A DNA stretch of 34,845 nt, taken from NCBI GenBank assembly GCA_903959175.1, contig CAJBVW010000313.1, forward strand, positions 1 to 34,845. Direction: 5' to 3'. Numbering within the stretch: the stretch's first letter is position 1; each line of letters opens with the position of its first letter. The notes below the pieces were generated by a model, which was given only the letters and a program-made list of their open reading frames with translations, searched no databases and had not been told where the DNA came from. Source of the stretch: an uncultured Pseudomonadota bacterium. GTDB lineage: Bacteria > Myxococcota_A > UBA796 > SXON01. The position numbers and the translations under genes are program-made. Of this stretch, positions 14,802 through 23,201 are shown piece by piece.

Positions 14802-15890
14802 GTGCCCCTCCGAGGACGCCTCCGCTCGCTCGCCCGCGCCGCCAACCGGCGGGTGTGGCCAACGCACCTGCTGCACGGGCCGGAGTGGGTCATCCTCGGG
14901 GTGAACAACGCCTGCAACCTGCGCTGCCGCATGTGTGACGTCGGCACCGGCGAGGAGGGGACCAACTTCCACATGAACATGACGGGCACGGATCCGCCGT
15001 CGATGCCGGTGGCGCTCGCCGAGCGGATCGTGGACCAGGTCGCCCGGCACTACCCGCGCGCGAAGCTCGGCTTCGCCTTCACCGAGCCGACCGCGTGGCG
15101 GCCGCTCCCCGAGGTGGTGGCGCGCGCCACGGCGAAGGGCGTGCGGAGCGCGGTCACGACGAACGGGCTGCTGTTGCCGAAGCTGGCGGGGCCGTTGGCG
15201 GCGGCGGGCCTCGAGGAGCTGGTGGTGTCGATCGACGGGCCGGCGGAGGTCCACGACGCGATCCGGGGCCGCGTGGGCTCGTTCGAGCGCGCGATGGAGG
15301 GGGTCCGCGCCGCCCTCGCCGCGCCGCGCCCGCCGCGGGTCTCGATCTTCGCGGCGATCACCGAGTGGAACATCGGCCACCTCGCGCGCTTCGCGGCGTC
15401 GCTCCGCGGCCTCCGGCTGGAGCGCCTGGGCTTCATGCACACCGTGTTCGTGGCGCCCGAGGCGGCCGCCGCGCACAACGCCGTGTGGGGCCACCGCTAC
15501 CCGGCCACGCCCTCGAACACGAAGGACCTCCGGCTGGACCGCTACGACCTCGACGCCCTCTGGGCGGAGATGGCCGCGATCACGGCGCTGGACCTCCCGT
15601 TTCCGGTGGCGTGGTCGCCCACGCTCGACTCTCGGGCGGCGCTGGAGCGCTACTACCGCGACCCCGCGCCCTTCGGCCGCCGCTGCGCCGACGCGTTCTC
15701 GACGCTCCTCGTGAAGTCGGACGGGGCGGTCGTGCCCGCGCACAGCCGGTGCTTCCCGGCGGTGGTCGGGGATCTTTCGCGCGAGGAGCTGGACGCCGTG
15801 TGGAACGGGCCGCGCCTGGGCGCGTTCCGGCGGGATCTCGCGGGGGTGGGGCTGTTCGAGGGGTGCTCGCGGTGTTGCAGCGCACGGTAG
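14802..15890 (+). CDS. radical SAM protein with SPASM-like C-terminus
   Basis: A 362-aa enzyme starting at GTG 14802. The radical SAM motif is CNLRCRMC (C38, C42, C45). It is followed by the usual partial barrel with TNGLLLP, VVSIDGPAEVHDAIRG and FAAITEWN strands, where SAM would be bound and cleaved by the 4Fe-4S cluster. The C-terminus has a SPASM-like set of cysteines in GRRC, HSRCF and the terminal CSRCC (C355, C358, C359), probably auxiliary cluster ligands. Family relatives modify peptides or act in cofactor and polysaccharide pathways; the substrate here cannot be named. It begins 19 nt after the MopE-type lipoprotein gene, which makes that protein a conceivable partner or substrate (inference). 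Confidence 0.85.
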   Translation: MPLRGRLRSLARAANRRVWPTHLLHGPEWVILGVNNACNLRCRMCDVGTGEEGTNFHMNMTGTDPPSMPVALAERIVDQVARHYPRAKLGFAFTEPTAWRPLPEVVARATAKGVRSAVTTNGLLLPKLAGPLAAAGLEELVVSIDGPAEVHDAIRGRVGSFERAMEGVRAALAAPRPPRVSIFAAITEWNIGHLARFAASLRGLRLERLGFMHTVFVAPEAAAAHNAVWGHRYPATPSNTKDLRLDRYDLDALWAEMAAITALDLPFPVAWSPTLDSRAALERYYRDPAPFGRRCADAFSTLLVKSDGAVVPAHSRCFPAVVGDLSREELDAVWNGPRLGAFRRDLAGVGLFEGCSRCCSAR

Positions 15891-15923
15891 GGGAGGGGCG
15901 TCCCATGCATGTCGTTGTGCGGA

Positions 15924-15942
15924 CGGGGCCTCCGGTGCCCCG
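15924..15942 (+). terminator. short hairpin after the radical SAM gene
   Basis: A 6-bp perfect stem, CGGGGC/GCCCCG, with a 7-nt loop lies 33 nt after the stop. No T-tract follows, so it is a weak candidate. The rest of 15891-16049 shows no gene. Confidence 0.25.
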
Positions 15943-16049
15943 CGAATTAGGCTCTGCGGGATGTCCTGCGAATTGCCCTCTCCTGCGCGCTTCGGGCCCC
16001 CGTCCCTCCGTCCGTCTTCGGGCGGTGAGGGCCTCCGGGACGTGATCAA

Positions 16050-17378
16050 GTGACCCCGCTCGCGGGCTGGGGCGGGTACCCGCGGGTGTCCTGTGACGAG
16101 GTGGCGCCGGGGGCCGAGGAGGCCACCCACGCGGCCTTCGCACCGGGCGGGACCATCGCGCGGGGGTTGGGCCGGAGCTACGGCGACGCCGCCTTGAACG
16201 CCGGGCGGCGCGTGGTCACCCTCACGGGCCTGAACACCTATCGAAGCTTCGACGAGCAGACCGGCGTGCTCGACTGCGGCGCGGGCGTCAGCCTCGAGGC
16301 CATCATCCGCGACTACGGGCCGCGCGGCTGGTTCCCCATGATCACCCCGGGCACCAAGTTCGTGACGGTCGGCGGGTGCATCGCCAACGACGTGCACGGC
16401 AAGGCCCACCACGCCCAGGGCACCTTCGAGAAGTCGGTCGACTCCTTCCGTATCCTGCTCGCGGACGGCACCATCGTCGATGCCAGCCGCCACCAGAACG
16501 CCGAGCTGTTCGCCGGCTGCTTCGGTGGGATGGGCCTCCTCGGCGTCATCCTCTCCGCGCGCATCCGCCTCCGCCGCATCGGCACGACCTGGTTCCGCCA
16601 GCGCGCCTTCGTCGCCCGGGACCTCGACGAGCTGCTCGCGCTCATGGCCCAGGCCGACGCCGAGTACCCCTACTCCGTCGCGAGCATCAACCCGTTCGAC
16701 ACCGGCGCGCGCCTCGGCCGCGGCGTGCTCACCGTGGGGGACCACGCCACCGCCGACGAGCTCCCCGCCGGCCGCCCGCCGCTGAAGATCAGCGCCCCCT
16801 CCGCCCTCACCGTGCCGTTCACCCTGCCGGGCTTCCTGTTCAACCCGGTCACGGCGCGCGTCCTCCACGCGCTCATCTTCCAGGTCCTCGCGCGCGGGGC
16901 GCCCTACGCCCACTACGAGAAGTTCTTCTACCCACTCGACGCGATCGGTCACTGGAACCGTGGCATGGGCCCGCGTGGCTTCACCCAGTACCAATTCGTC
17001 ATCCCCTTCGAACGTGGTTCCGAGAACCTGCGGAAGATCCTCGAGGTCATCGCCGCCTCGGGCCTCCTCCCCTCGCTGAACGTGCTCAAACGTATGGGTG
17101 GGCCAGGCATCGGCCCCCTGTCCTTCCCATTCGAGGGCTACACCCTCGCCATCGACTTCCCCATCCGCGACGGCACCCGCGCGTTGCTCCAGCGCCTCGA
17201 CCAGATCGTGCTCGACGCGGGCGGTAGGATCTACCTCGGGAAGGACGCCTTCCTGGACGCGAAGACCTTCGCCGCGATGTACCCCCGGTTGGACGAGTTC
17301 CGCGCGATCAAGGCGCGGGTGGATCCGGCGGGGGTGTTCACTTCGGATTTGTCGCGGCGGTTGGGGATTGGGGGGTGA
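16050..17378 (+). CDS. DprE1-like FAD-dependent oxidase
   Basis: A 442-aa flavoprotein of the vanillyl-alcohol-oxidase fold, close in plan to mycobacterial DprE1 (decaprenylphosphoryl-ribose 2'-oxidase). The FAD-binding half has ARGLGRSYGDAALN (37-50) and PGTKFVTVGGCIANDVHG (100-117). The substrate half ends with PLSFPFEGYTLAIDFP, IYLGKDAF and AAMYPRLDEF near the C-terminus. K398 corresponds to the catalytic Lys418 of the mycobacterial enzyme, while the position of Cys387 is Ala367. DprE1 works with the reductase DprE2 to make the polyprenyl-phosphate arabinose donor; no DprE2 gene is in the window. The start is GTG 16050 with only a weak ribosome site. AftB-like glycosyltransferases on both sides make a lipid-linked pentose pathway plausible. 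Confidence 0.85.
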   Translation: MTPLAGWGGYPRVSCDEVAPGAEEATHAAFAPGGTIARGLGRSYGDAALNAGRRVVTLTGLNTYRSFDEQTGVLDCGAGVSLEAIIRDYGPRGWFPMITPGTKFVTVGGCIANDVHGKAHHAQGTFEKSVDSFRILLADGTIVDASRHQNAELFAGCFGGMGLLGVILSARIRLRRIGTTWFRQRAFVARDLDELLALMAQADAEYPYSVASINPFDTGARLGRGVLTVGDHATADELPAGRPPLKISAPSALTVPFTLPGFLFNPVTARVLHALIFQVLARGAPYAHYEKFFYPLDAIGHWNRGMGPRGFTQYQFVIPFERGSENLRKILEVIAASGLLPSLNVLKRMGGPGIGPLSFPFEGYTLAIDFPIRDGTRALLQRLDQIVLDAGGRIYLGKDAFLDAKTFAAMYPRLDEFRAIKARVDPAGVFTSDLSRRLGIGG

Positions 17379-17402
17379 GGGTTGGGGATCTGGGGGGCGG
17401 GG
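17363..17402 (+). repeat. G-tract cluster across the stop of the DprE1-like gene
   Basis: G-runs of 4, 6, 3, 4, 6 and 4 with 1-5 nt gaps straddle the stop codon at 17376-17378 and run to 3 nt before the -35-like hexamer of the next gene. It is the strongest of the three G-quadruplex-type clusters at gene ends here. Confidence 0.5.
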
Positions 17403-17404
17403 CC

Positions 17405-17432
17405 TTGCGCGCGTCGACAGATGCGGTAGCAT
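17405..17432 (+). promoter_or_regulatory. promoter of the second lipoprotein gene, leaderless type
   Basis: TTGCGC (17405-17410), a 16-nt spacer and TAGCAT (17427-17432) fit a housekeeping promoter. Seven nt after the -10 is the A of ATG 17439, so the mRNA is predicted to be leaderless. No ribosome site is present. Confidence 0.45.
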
Positions 17433-17438
17433 GCGTGC

Positions 17439-18997
17439 ATGTTTGTCCTGCTTCTCACTGGCTGCCTTATAAACACCGAGCTCTATGATCGTCGAAAGGA
17501 GGCGCTCACCGATCACGACGGCGACTCCTTCGTGCAGGAGGAGGACTGCGACGACACCGACGCCGCCATCTTCCCAGGGGCGAGTGAGGTGTGTGACGGT
17601 GCGGACCAGGACTGCGACGGGGAGCTCGACGAAGATGCCACCGATGCTTCTGTTTGGTACCCCGACACGGACGCGGACACGAGGAGGAGGTCGCCTACAA
17701 CGCCGTCGACGATGACTGTGACGGCGCGGACCTCACGGACGCGGACGGAGACGGGCACGACGCACTGGCGGCCGGCGGCGCTGACTGCGATGACACCCTC
17801 GCCGACATCAACCCTACGGCCACGGAGAGCTGGGCCAACGGGTTCACCGACGACGACTGCGATGGCGACAACGGCGCGGCCATCCTGGAGTTCGGCGGCG
17901 ACGTGTGGGCGGGAGGGCGCGCGGGCGACCTTCAGGGGCGCCGGACCGCCGCGCTGGGCGATCCGGACGAGAATGGACTCCAGGACGTGCTCGTCGGTAG
18001 CGAGCTCGACTCCACGCTCGGCGACGCCTCGGGAGCCATCTACGCGCTCGATGGGGCGCCCGGCGGGTCACTTGAGGTCGCCCGGTCGCTCCTCCCGGAT
18101 GTCGCAGGGATGAGCTTCGCGTCGGACGTCGACGCCGGGGTTGATGTCACCGGGGATGCCGTTCCGGACGTGCTCGTGAGCATGGTCGGTTCGGCGGAGG
18201 TCGCCGGGACGGCGTGGATCATCGACGGTGCAGCGTGGGTCGTCGCTGGCGACACGACGGTCACCGCGGTGGAGGTTGCGCGAGTCTCTGGGAGCGCCGG
18301 CGGTACGTATGGACCGACGAGCGTGAAGTTCGTCGGGGACGTCACGGGCGATGGGGTGACCGACATCGCGCTGAGCGAGTGTTGTGGAACGTCCACCGGG
18401 CCCAGCTCGTCGGGACGGGTCGCCCTCTTCTCGGCGGATCGCTTCGGCGGCTCGATCGAGGACGCCGACGTGCTCATCGACGGGCCCTTCGACTTCGCCT
18501 ACATGGGGGGAGAGATGGACGCGGTGGGAGACCAGGACGGGGACGGGCGGGATGACGTCGCGATCCTCGGCGAGGACGAGGCGGGGCTCATCTACCTGTT
18601 CACGGCGGTCGGTGGCGCTCCGACACGGGCGCTCGACTTCCCGTCCTGCGTGTTCGACTGGTCCGAGCACGGCGGCGTAGCGGACGTCGTCCCCCTCGGT
18701 GACCGGGACGGCGACGGCCGTGACGAGCTCTTCATCCCGCAGTACTACTCCGACTCGGGGAACCAGCGGGCGTGGGTTCTTCCCGGGGCCGCCGTGTCGT
18801 TCGGTGGCACGGTCGAGGCCGAGGCGTCGAGCCTGAGCGGCGTGAGCGTCGTCCCGGGGGCCGCCTTCGGGTACTCGGCCGCCCTGGCCGGCGATGTCGA
18901 TGGAGACGGAGCGGACGACATCGTCGTCGGCGCGCCCGAGTACTCCGCGGCCGCTACGAACGGCGGGGGCGCGACGCTGATCACCGTCCCGAGGTAA
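17439..18997 (+). pseudogene. frameshifted MopE-motif / FG-GAP lipoprotein (paralogue of 4357)
   Basis: The first frame starts at ATG 17439 with an ultra-short lipobox leader (MFVLLLTGC, Cys at residue 9, stop codon just upstream). It runs through one and a half MopE units to WYPDTDADT near 17680. The homologous protein then continues in another frame from about 17690 (EEVAYNAVDDDCDG) through two more units and FG-GAP blades to 18997. Against the 4357 paralogue, about 106 nt are missing at the junction, covering the cysteine-rich end of unit two and the start of unit three. Because 106 is not a multiple of three, the frame is lost. The rest is well preserved, so the lesion is recent, a phase-variable state, or an assembly error in repetitive DNA. 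Each part alone lacks an intact protein. Confidence 0.8.
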
Positions 18998-19021
18998 ACG
19001 CCGCCGACTGGCGGGGGCCCG

Positions 19022-21010
19022 TCACCGCCCCTCCAGCGAGACGTACATGTTCCGGTCGAAGCCGTCGTGTGCGTCGTCGTTCGTGAACTCCACGACGAGG
19101 CGGCGGGGCCCCGGATCCGCGTCGCAGCGCGGCGGCTCCACGGAGGTGCGCGCGTGGACGACCGCTTCTACCGCGGGCGCGCAGGGCGGATCCCAGCGGA
19201 CGGTCGCCTCGGCGCCGGCTGCGCCGGGGTCGTCGACGTCCAGGCGTACGCGGAGGCCGTCCCAGAAGTCAGAGGGTGCCGCGATCGAGGTGCGGCTACC
19301 GTTGCCGTAGAGCGCCCACCCCCTGCCCCGCTGGTACGTCGTGCTCTGGCCGTCGCCGAAGGCAGGCCACCCGAGGCCCTCCTCGCCCAGCCACGTCGCG
19401 CCGCGGACCACCTCGGCCGCCCGGCTCGTCCGCCCCGTCTCCAGCAACGCGCGCGCGTAGTACCAGCGGATCCAGTCTTGCGACGGATAGCGGCGGAGGA
19501 GCGCCGCCCAACGTGCCACCACGACCGACGCCGGAGGGGCGCCGCCGGCGCGGCATCGCCACACCATGTGCGGTGTCCCCGACAAGGACGGGGAAACCTC
19601 GGGCAGCAGCTCGATGATCCAGCGGTCCAGGGTCTCCTCGTCGCTCGGTCCCAGACCGTACCGCATGCACCACACGTCGTCCTCGCGGTGGTACCGGTCG
19701 ACGATCTCCTGGACGATGTCCCCCGATTCTCCGGCGATGATCTGCGCGGTGGCGCGATCCGTGAGGCCAGCGTTGTCCCAGATGCGCACGTCTTCGAGGT
19801 TGCCGGGTAGCCCCACGTCCGAGATCGCCGCGCCGGCGCCCGGCGGCACCCGCTCGATGAGGAAGCTCGTCTCTTCGAGGAGCGCGACCGCCCAGGGCGT
19901 GCGGAGCGCCTCGGTCGGGTGGCGCAGGAACCAGGGGTTGCGCCAACCTGAGACGAGGACTCCCCTGCCGGCGGCGGGCCCTTCGTGGGAGGGCTCCCAA
20001 GCGAACGTGAAGGCGCCGAGCGCGGCTACGAATGCCACGACGGGCGCCCGGTGGGCCCGAGGTACGCCCTGGATCCAGGCAGCGGCCACGCTCGCGGCCA
20101 CGCCGGGCACCAGGAACCTCGCGTGCCCCATCCAATCGCCCGACGCACGGACGAGGAGGAGGCTCTGGATCGCGAGAGGCGCCCACGCCCACGCGGAGAC
20201 CCGGCGGCGGAAGAGGAGCGTCGCCAGGAGGATCCCACCGGCTGACACCAGTTCCCGGGTCAACTGACTTAGTCCGACGCCAAACTGGTCGATCGCCACG
20301 ATTTTCACGAGGTACGGCGTCGGGAAGAGGTAGCCGAAGTAGCCGAAGCGAACGAGGTGGTAGATTCCCAGCGCCGACAGTCCCGCGAGGACCATCCCCT
20401 CGGGCCGACCCCACTCTCTGCCAAGGGTGAGTCGCCGGGCCAGCGCCAGTCCAAGCCACGCCATGCCCTCGGGCCGGGCGAGCGCGAAGAGGACCAGGAG
20501 CAGGACGCCTCGCGCCCACTCGGCGCGCCGACCGATGACGAGGGGCCACGCGAGTACGCCCAGCAACGTGGCCAGCGTCGTCTCCAGGCCGGCCGCCGAC
20601 CAGTAGTGGAACGGTTGCCACGCCGCGAGCAGGAACATCGGCAGCAAGCGCGTCGGGCCGACCGCGGGCCGGCCGAGGAGGGCCAGTACGGCGACGGCGC
20701 AGGCGAAGGACAGCGCCCGCGCGAAGATCGCGAGGTCCGCGCCGGCGAGCGCGCCGAGCGTCATGAGCGCGAGGTGCAGGGCGCTGGAGTAGCCCTCTAC
20801 GCGGACGCCGGTGTTCCAGGCCACCTCGCCGTGGGCCACGATGTTGTGGGCGTAGGCGAAGACGATGTACGTGTCGTCGATCTGCCCCGTGAGGTACGGG
20901 AGCGCGCCCCAGGCCAGCACCGCGACGGCGGCCAGGAGGGCGCCCGCGCCGAGCAGTCGCCTGCGCGGTGGGGTGGGGGATGGGGCGTCGGACGGCACGG
21001 ACGGCACCAT
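19022..21010 (-). CDS. GT-C integral-membrane glycosyltransferase (AftB-like), second copy
   Basis: A 662-aa protein, paralogous to the one at 6336-8276. It has a cytosolic N-terminus, a first helix (about 19-40) and then the GT-C motif TGQIDDTYIVFAYAHN (D45, D46) with VRVEGYSSALH. FHYWSAAGLETT (134-145), LARPEG (177-182) and RASGDWMGHARFLVPG (288-303) match the AftB-type landmarks. The soluble C-terminal region from about 340 contains DVGLPGNLEDVRIWDNAGLTDR, which aligns with DAGILGDIPGFALIDMRGLNHR of the first copy. It starts at ATG 21010, 21 nt after the 79-aa membrane gene, so it may be the last gene of a five-gene minus-strand operon. It converges on the broken lipoprotein gene. The expected reaction is sugar transfer from a polyprenyl-phosphate donor at the outer face of the inner membrane. 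Confidence 0.82.
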   Translation of the reverse strand: MVPSVPSDAPSPTPPRRRLLGAGALLAAVAVLAWGALPYLTGQIDDTYIVFAYAHNIVAHGEVAWNTGVRVEGYSSALHLALMTLGALAGADLAIFARALSFACAVAVLALLGRPAVGPTRLLPMFLLAAWQPFHYWSAAGLETTLATLLGVLAWPLVIGRRAEWARGVLLLVLFALARPEGMAWLGLALARRLTLGREWGRPEGMVLAGLSALGIYHLVRFGYFGYLFPTPYLVKIVAIDQFGVGLSQLTRELVSAGGILLATLLFRRRVSAWAWAPLAIQSLLLVRASGDWMGHARFLVPGVAASVAAAWIQGVPRAHRAPVVAFVAALGAFTFAWEPSHEGPAAGRGVLVSGWRNPWFLRHPTEALRTPWAVALLEETSFLIERVPPGAGAAISDVGLPGNLEDVRIWDNAGLTDRATAQIIAGESGDIVQEIVDRYHREDDVWCMRYGLGPSDEETLDRWIIELLPEVSPSLSGTPHMVWRCRAGGAPPASVVVARWAALLRRYPSQDWIRWYYARALLETGRTSRAAEVVRGATWLGEEGLGWPAFGDGQSTTYQRGRGWALYGNGSRTSIAAPSDFWDGLRVRLDVDDPGAAGAEATVRWDPPCAPAVEAVVHARTSVEPPRCDADPGPRRLVVEFTNDDAHDGFDRNMYVSLEGR

Positions 21011-21031
21011 CGCACGTCGGCATGCGAGGCG

Positions 21032-21271
21032 CTACGGCAGCGTGGCCGCGCGCGCCCGGCGCAGGCCGAACCACGCGCCGAGGAGCACGACGACGGGGAC
21101 GCCTGCGATCGCGAGGAGCAGGTGGGCGCCCGAGCCGGCCGGGGCAAGCGCGGGCAAGAAGCGGGCCGTCGCCACCGCGGCGCCGACGAGGAGCGCGAGC
21201 CGCACCAGGATGGGGCCCCGCCGCCACACGAGGTACGTCCCCACCACGCCTGGGTCTCGCGCCCCGCTCAC
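21032..21271 (-). CDS. small membrane protein, 79 aa, two helices
   Basis: The GTG start overlaps the stop of the upstream PDZ-protein gene (GTGA), a sign of translational coupling. The protein has a short N-terminus, then TYLVWRRGPILVRLALLVG and a hydrophobic stretch (about 22-40), then AHLLLAIAGVPVVVLLGAWFG (about 49-69), and a basic tail (LRRARAATLP). Two membrane helices with basic residues outside suggest an inner-membrane hairpin. No family is recognised. The coding call rests on overlap, hydrophobic pattern and position between two well-supported genes. Confidence 0.6.
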   Translation of the reverse strand: MSGARDPGVVGTYLVWRRGPILVRLALLVGAAVATARFLPALAPAGSGAHLLLAIAGVPVVVLLGAWFGLRRARAATLP

Positions 21272-22935
21272 GGCGGGGTGACCGGCGCGCCGTCGATCCG
21301 GACGACGCGCGTAAACGTCTCGCCGTCGCGGCGGAAGGTGAGCGTCACCTCGGGGGCGGTACAGAGGCGCTCGGTGAGGTCGAGGAGCGCGGTGGGGCCG
21401 GTGGCGGGGGCGCCGTCCACGGTGGTGAGCACGGACCACACGGGGACGCGGAGGGCCCACCCGAGCTCGTTGTGGGAGAGCTGGAAGCCGTCGCGCTTGG
21501 GCACGCCCGCGAAGGGGGCGCCGCGGAGGAGCCAGAGCACGGCGAGGCGGTCGAGGCGCGCGGTGTCGCCGTCCCACCGCACGAGGTCGGAGACGGCGTT
21601 GGGCTGGAGTTGGTTCAGCTCGGGGGTGCCGGCGCGGGTGGGCCAGTCGTCCGGGAGGGGCACGGGAGCGCCCTCGACGCGGATGACGAGGCGCCCTGGC
21701 GAGGCCCCGCCGAGCGCGAGGGTGACCTGCTCCTCGGTGAGCAGGCGCCGGCGCAGCTCGGTCACGCTGGTGGCGCCGTACACCGCGACGCCGTCGACAC
21801 CGGCGACGGGCGCGTCCCACGGCAGGTCGAGGAGCGTGACGACGTCGAGGCCCAGGGCCGGGTAGGCGACGACGGGGCCGGTTGCCTCGGGTTCGGGGCG
21901 GCCGCGGCGCGGGACGTCGGCGCGCGCCAGCTCGAGGAGGGGGTAGAATGCGGCGCGGGAGGCGTAGGCCGTGTCCCCGTCGAGGCGGACGCCCGCGCGG
22001 ATGCGGGCCTCGGGGGCGTCGACGAGCACGCGGGGTTTCCAGAACGCGGGCGGCGCGGTGGGGGCGCCGTCGATGTGGAGGGTGAGGGGCGGGCCGCCGT
22101 CGGCGGGCGTGACGACGATCGCGGAGGCGGTGAAGAGCCGCGCGACGGCCTCGCGGACGGCCGGGTCGGAGGTGAGCGGGAGGTCGTCCACGCGCGCGGT
22201 GGCGCCCGCCCACCCGAGCGCGGCGAGCACGGGGCTCTCGACGTCGTAGGCGACGATGCCGCCGCCCACGCGCACGGGGCGCACCTCCACGCGGTCGTCC
22301 ACGACGCGCACTAGGGCCCCGCGCGGCATCCGCGCCTCGCTCCCGGAGCGGGTGAGGCCGTAGGTGGCGGCGAGCGCTTCGGGACCGGGGAGCGGCGGGC
22401 GGGTGACGGGGGGCCGGAGGAGGGGTTCGAGCCACACGAGCGGAGCCTCCGGGGCGGGGACGGGCGGCCCGTCGAGCACAGCCCGGAGCGGACGCGGCGT
22501 GCCGTTGCGCTCGGTGCCGAGGTCCAGCTCGGTGGCGGTGTAGAGGCGGGCAAAACAGGTGTCGACCGCCGCGATGTCGGGCACCGGCGCGCCCGCGCAC
22601 GCGAGCAGGCGATCCCCCTGGCGGAGCCCGAGGGCGGCGAGGAGCCCCGTCGTGTCGCGGTAAAGCACCATTGCGCCATCCACGGCCGCGAACGTGGTGT
22701 GGGTGAACCCGCCCGTCAGGTGCACGAGCGCCGCCCGTGGGACGAACACCGAGTCGGGGCCCGCGCGGACGCCGAAGGCGTCGGGGGGGCCGAAGTGCGC
22801 GTACGGATCGGTGCTCACGACAGTCGCCGCGGGGTGCGGGCAGCCGGGCGCGGTGAGGAGCAGCGCGCCCAGGAGGAGCCCGGCGCCGCGTCCCGCGCCC
22901 GATCGCGCGGCGCGAGAGGGGGCCGCCCGCGCCAC
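21268..22935 (-). CDS. secreted or lipid-anchored protein with PDZ-like repeats
   Basis: A 555-aa protein from GTG 22935. The N-terminus is basic, then GAGLLLGALLLTAPGC, a signal with a non-ideal lipobox (APGC). The body contains about four PDZ-like modules, recognised by G-L-x-x-G-D/A-x-V turns: LLAALGLRQGDRLLACAGAPV (near 100-120), VLAALGWAGATARVDDLPL, LLDLPWDAPVAGVDGVAV followed by LVIRVEGAPV, and ALRVPVWSVLTTVDGAPA followed by VVRIDGAPV at the end. There is no protease triad, so it is more likely a periplasmic scaffold or binding protein than a DegP-type enzyme. It begins 2 nt after the 87-aa gene and overlaps the 79-aa membrane gene, so all are probably one operon. The repeat count is by eye. 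Confidence 0.7.
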   Translation of the reverse strand: MARAAPSRAARSGAGRGAGLLLGALLLTAPGCPHPAATVVSTDPYAHFGPPDAFGVRAGPDSVFVPRAALVHLTGGFTHTTFAAVDGAMVLYRDTTGLLAALGLRQGDRLLACAGAPVPDIAAVDTCFARLYTATELDLGTERNGTPRPLRAVLDGPPVPAPEAPLVWLEPLLRPPVTRPPLPGPEALAATYGLTRSGSEARMPRGALVRVVDDRVEVRPVRVGGGIVAYDVESPVLAALGWAGATARVDDLPLTSDPAVREAVARLFTASAIVVTPADGGPPLTLHIDGAPTAPPAFWKPRVLVDAPEARIRAGVRLDGDTAYASRAAFYPLLELARADVPRRGRPEPEATGPVVAYPALGLDVVTLLDLPWDAPVAGVDGVAVYGATSVTELRRRLLTEEQVTLALGGASPGRLVIRVEGAPVPLPDDWPTRAGTPELNQLQPNAVSDLVRWDGDTARLDRLAVLWLLRGAPFAGVPKRDGFQLSHNELGWALRVPVWSVLTTVDGAPATGPTALLDLTERLCTAPEVTLTFRRDGETFTRVVRIDGAPVTPP

Positions 22936-22937
22936 GC

Positions 22938-23201
22938 CTACCGCACCCGCCGGAACTTCCGGCGCGCGGCCTTGCCGGTGGCGCCGAGGTCACCGGTGCC
23001 GTCGCGATCGAGGAGGTCCTCTCGAACGTTCTTGAGCAGCTCGGGGCGGCGCGCCAGGCTGCCCTGGGGGAGGCGGTCGTGGCCTTCAGCGGACCGGGCG
23101 GAGAGGGTGGTTCCGGGGCGTGCGACGTCGAGGAGCGTGAAGGCCTCTACCTCGTTGAAGGTGCGCGTCCACGAGGGGATCCACGCGGGCGCGGCGGTCA
23201 T
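22938..23201 (-). CDS. hypothetical protein, 87 aa
   Basis: ATG 23201 overlaps the stop of the 62-aa gene by the ATGA arrangement. The protein starts MTAAPAWIPSWTRTFNEVEAF and has an acidic-basic middle (SLARRPELLKNVREDLLDRDG) and a strongly basic end (TGKAARRKFRRVR), which might bind nucleic acid. No signal or membrane segment is present and no family is recognised. Stop and start of neighbouring genes are packed on both sides, which supports it as a real gene. Confidence 0.55.
   Translation of the reverse strand: MTAAPAWIPSWTRTFNEVEAFTLLDVARPGTTLSARSAEGHDRLPQGSLARRPELLKNVREDLLDRDGTGDLGATGKAARRKFRRVR

Noticed and set aside
14511-17516. A 1001-codon open frame on the minus strand
   Set aside because: It lies antisense to the radical SAM and DprE1-like genes, which have clear motifs; its product is low-complexity without motifs.
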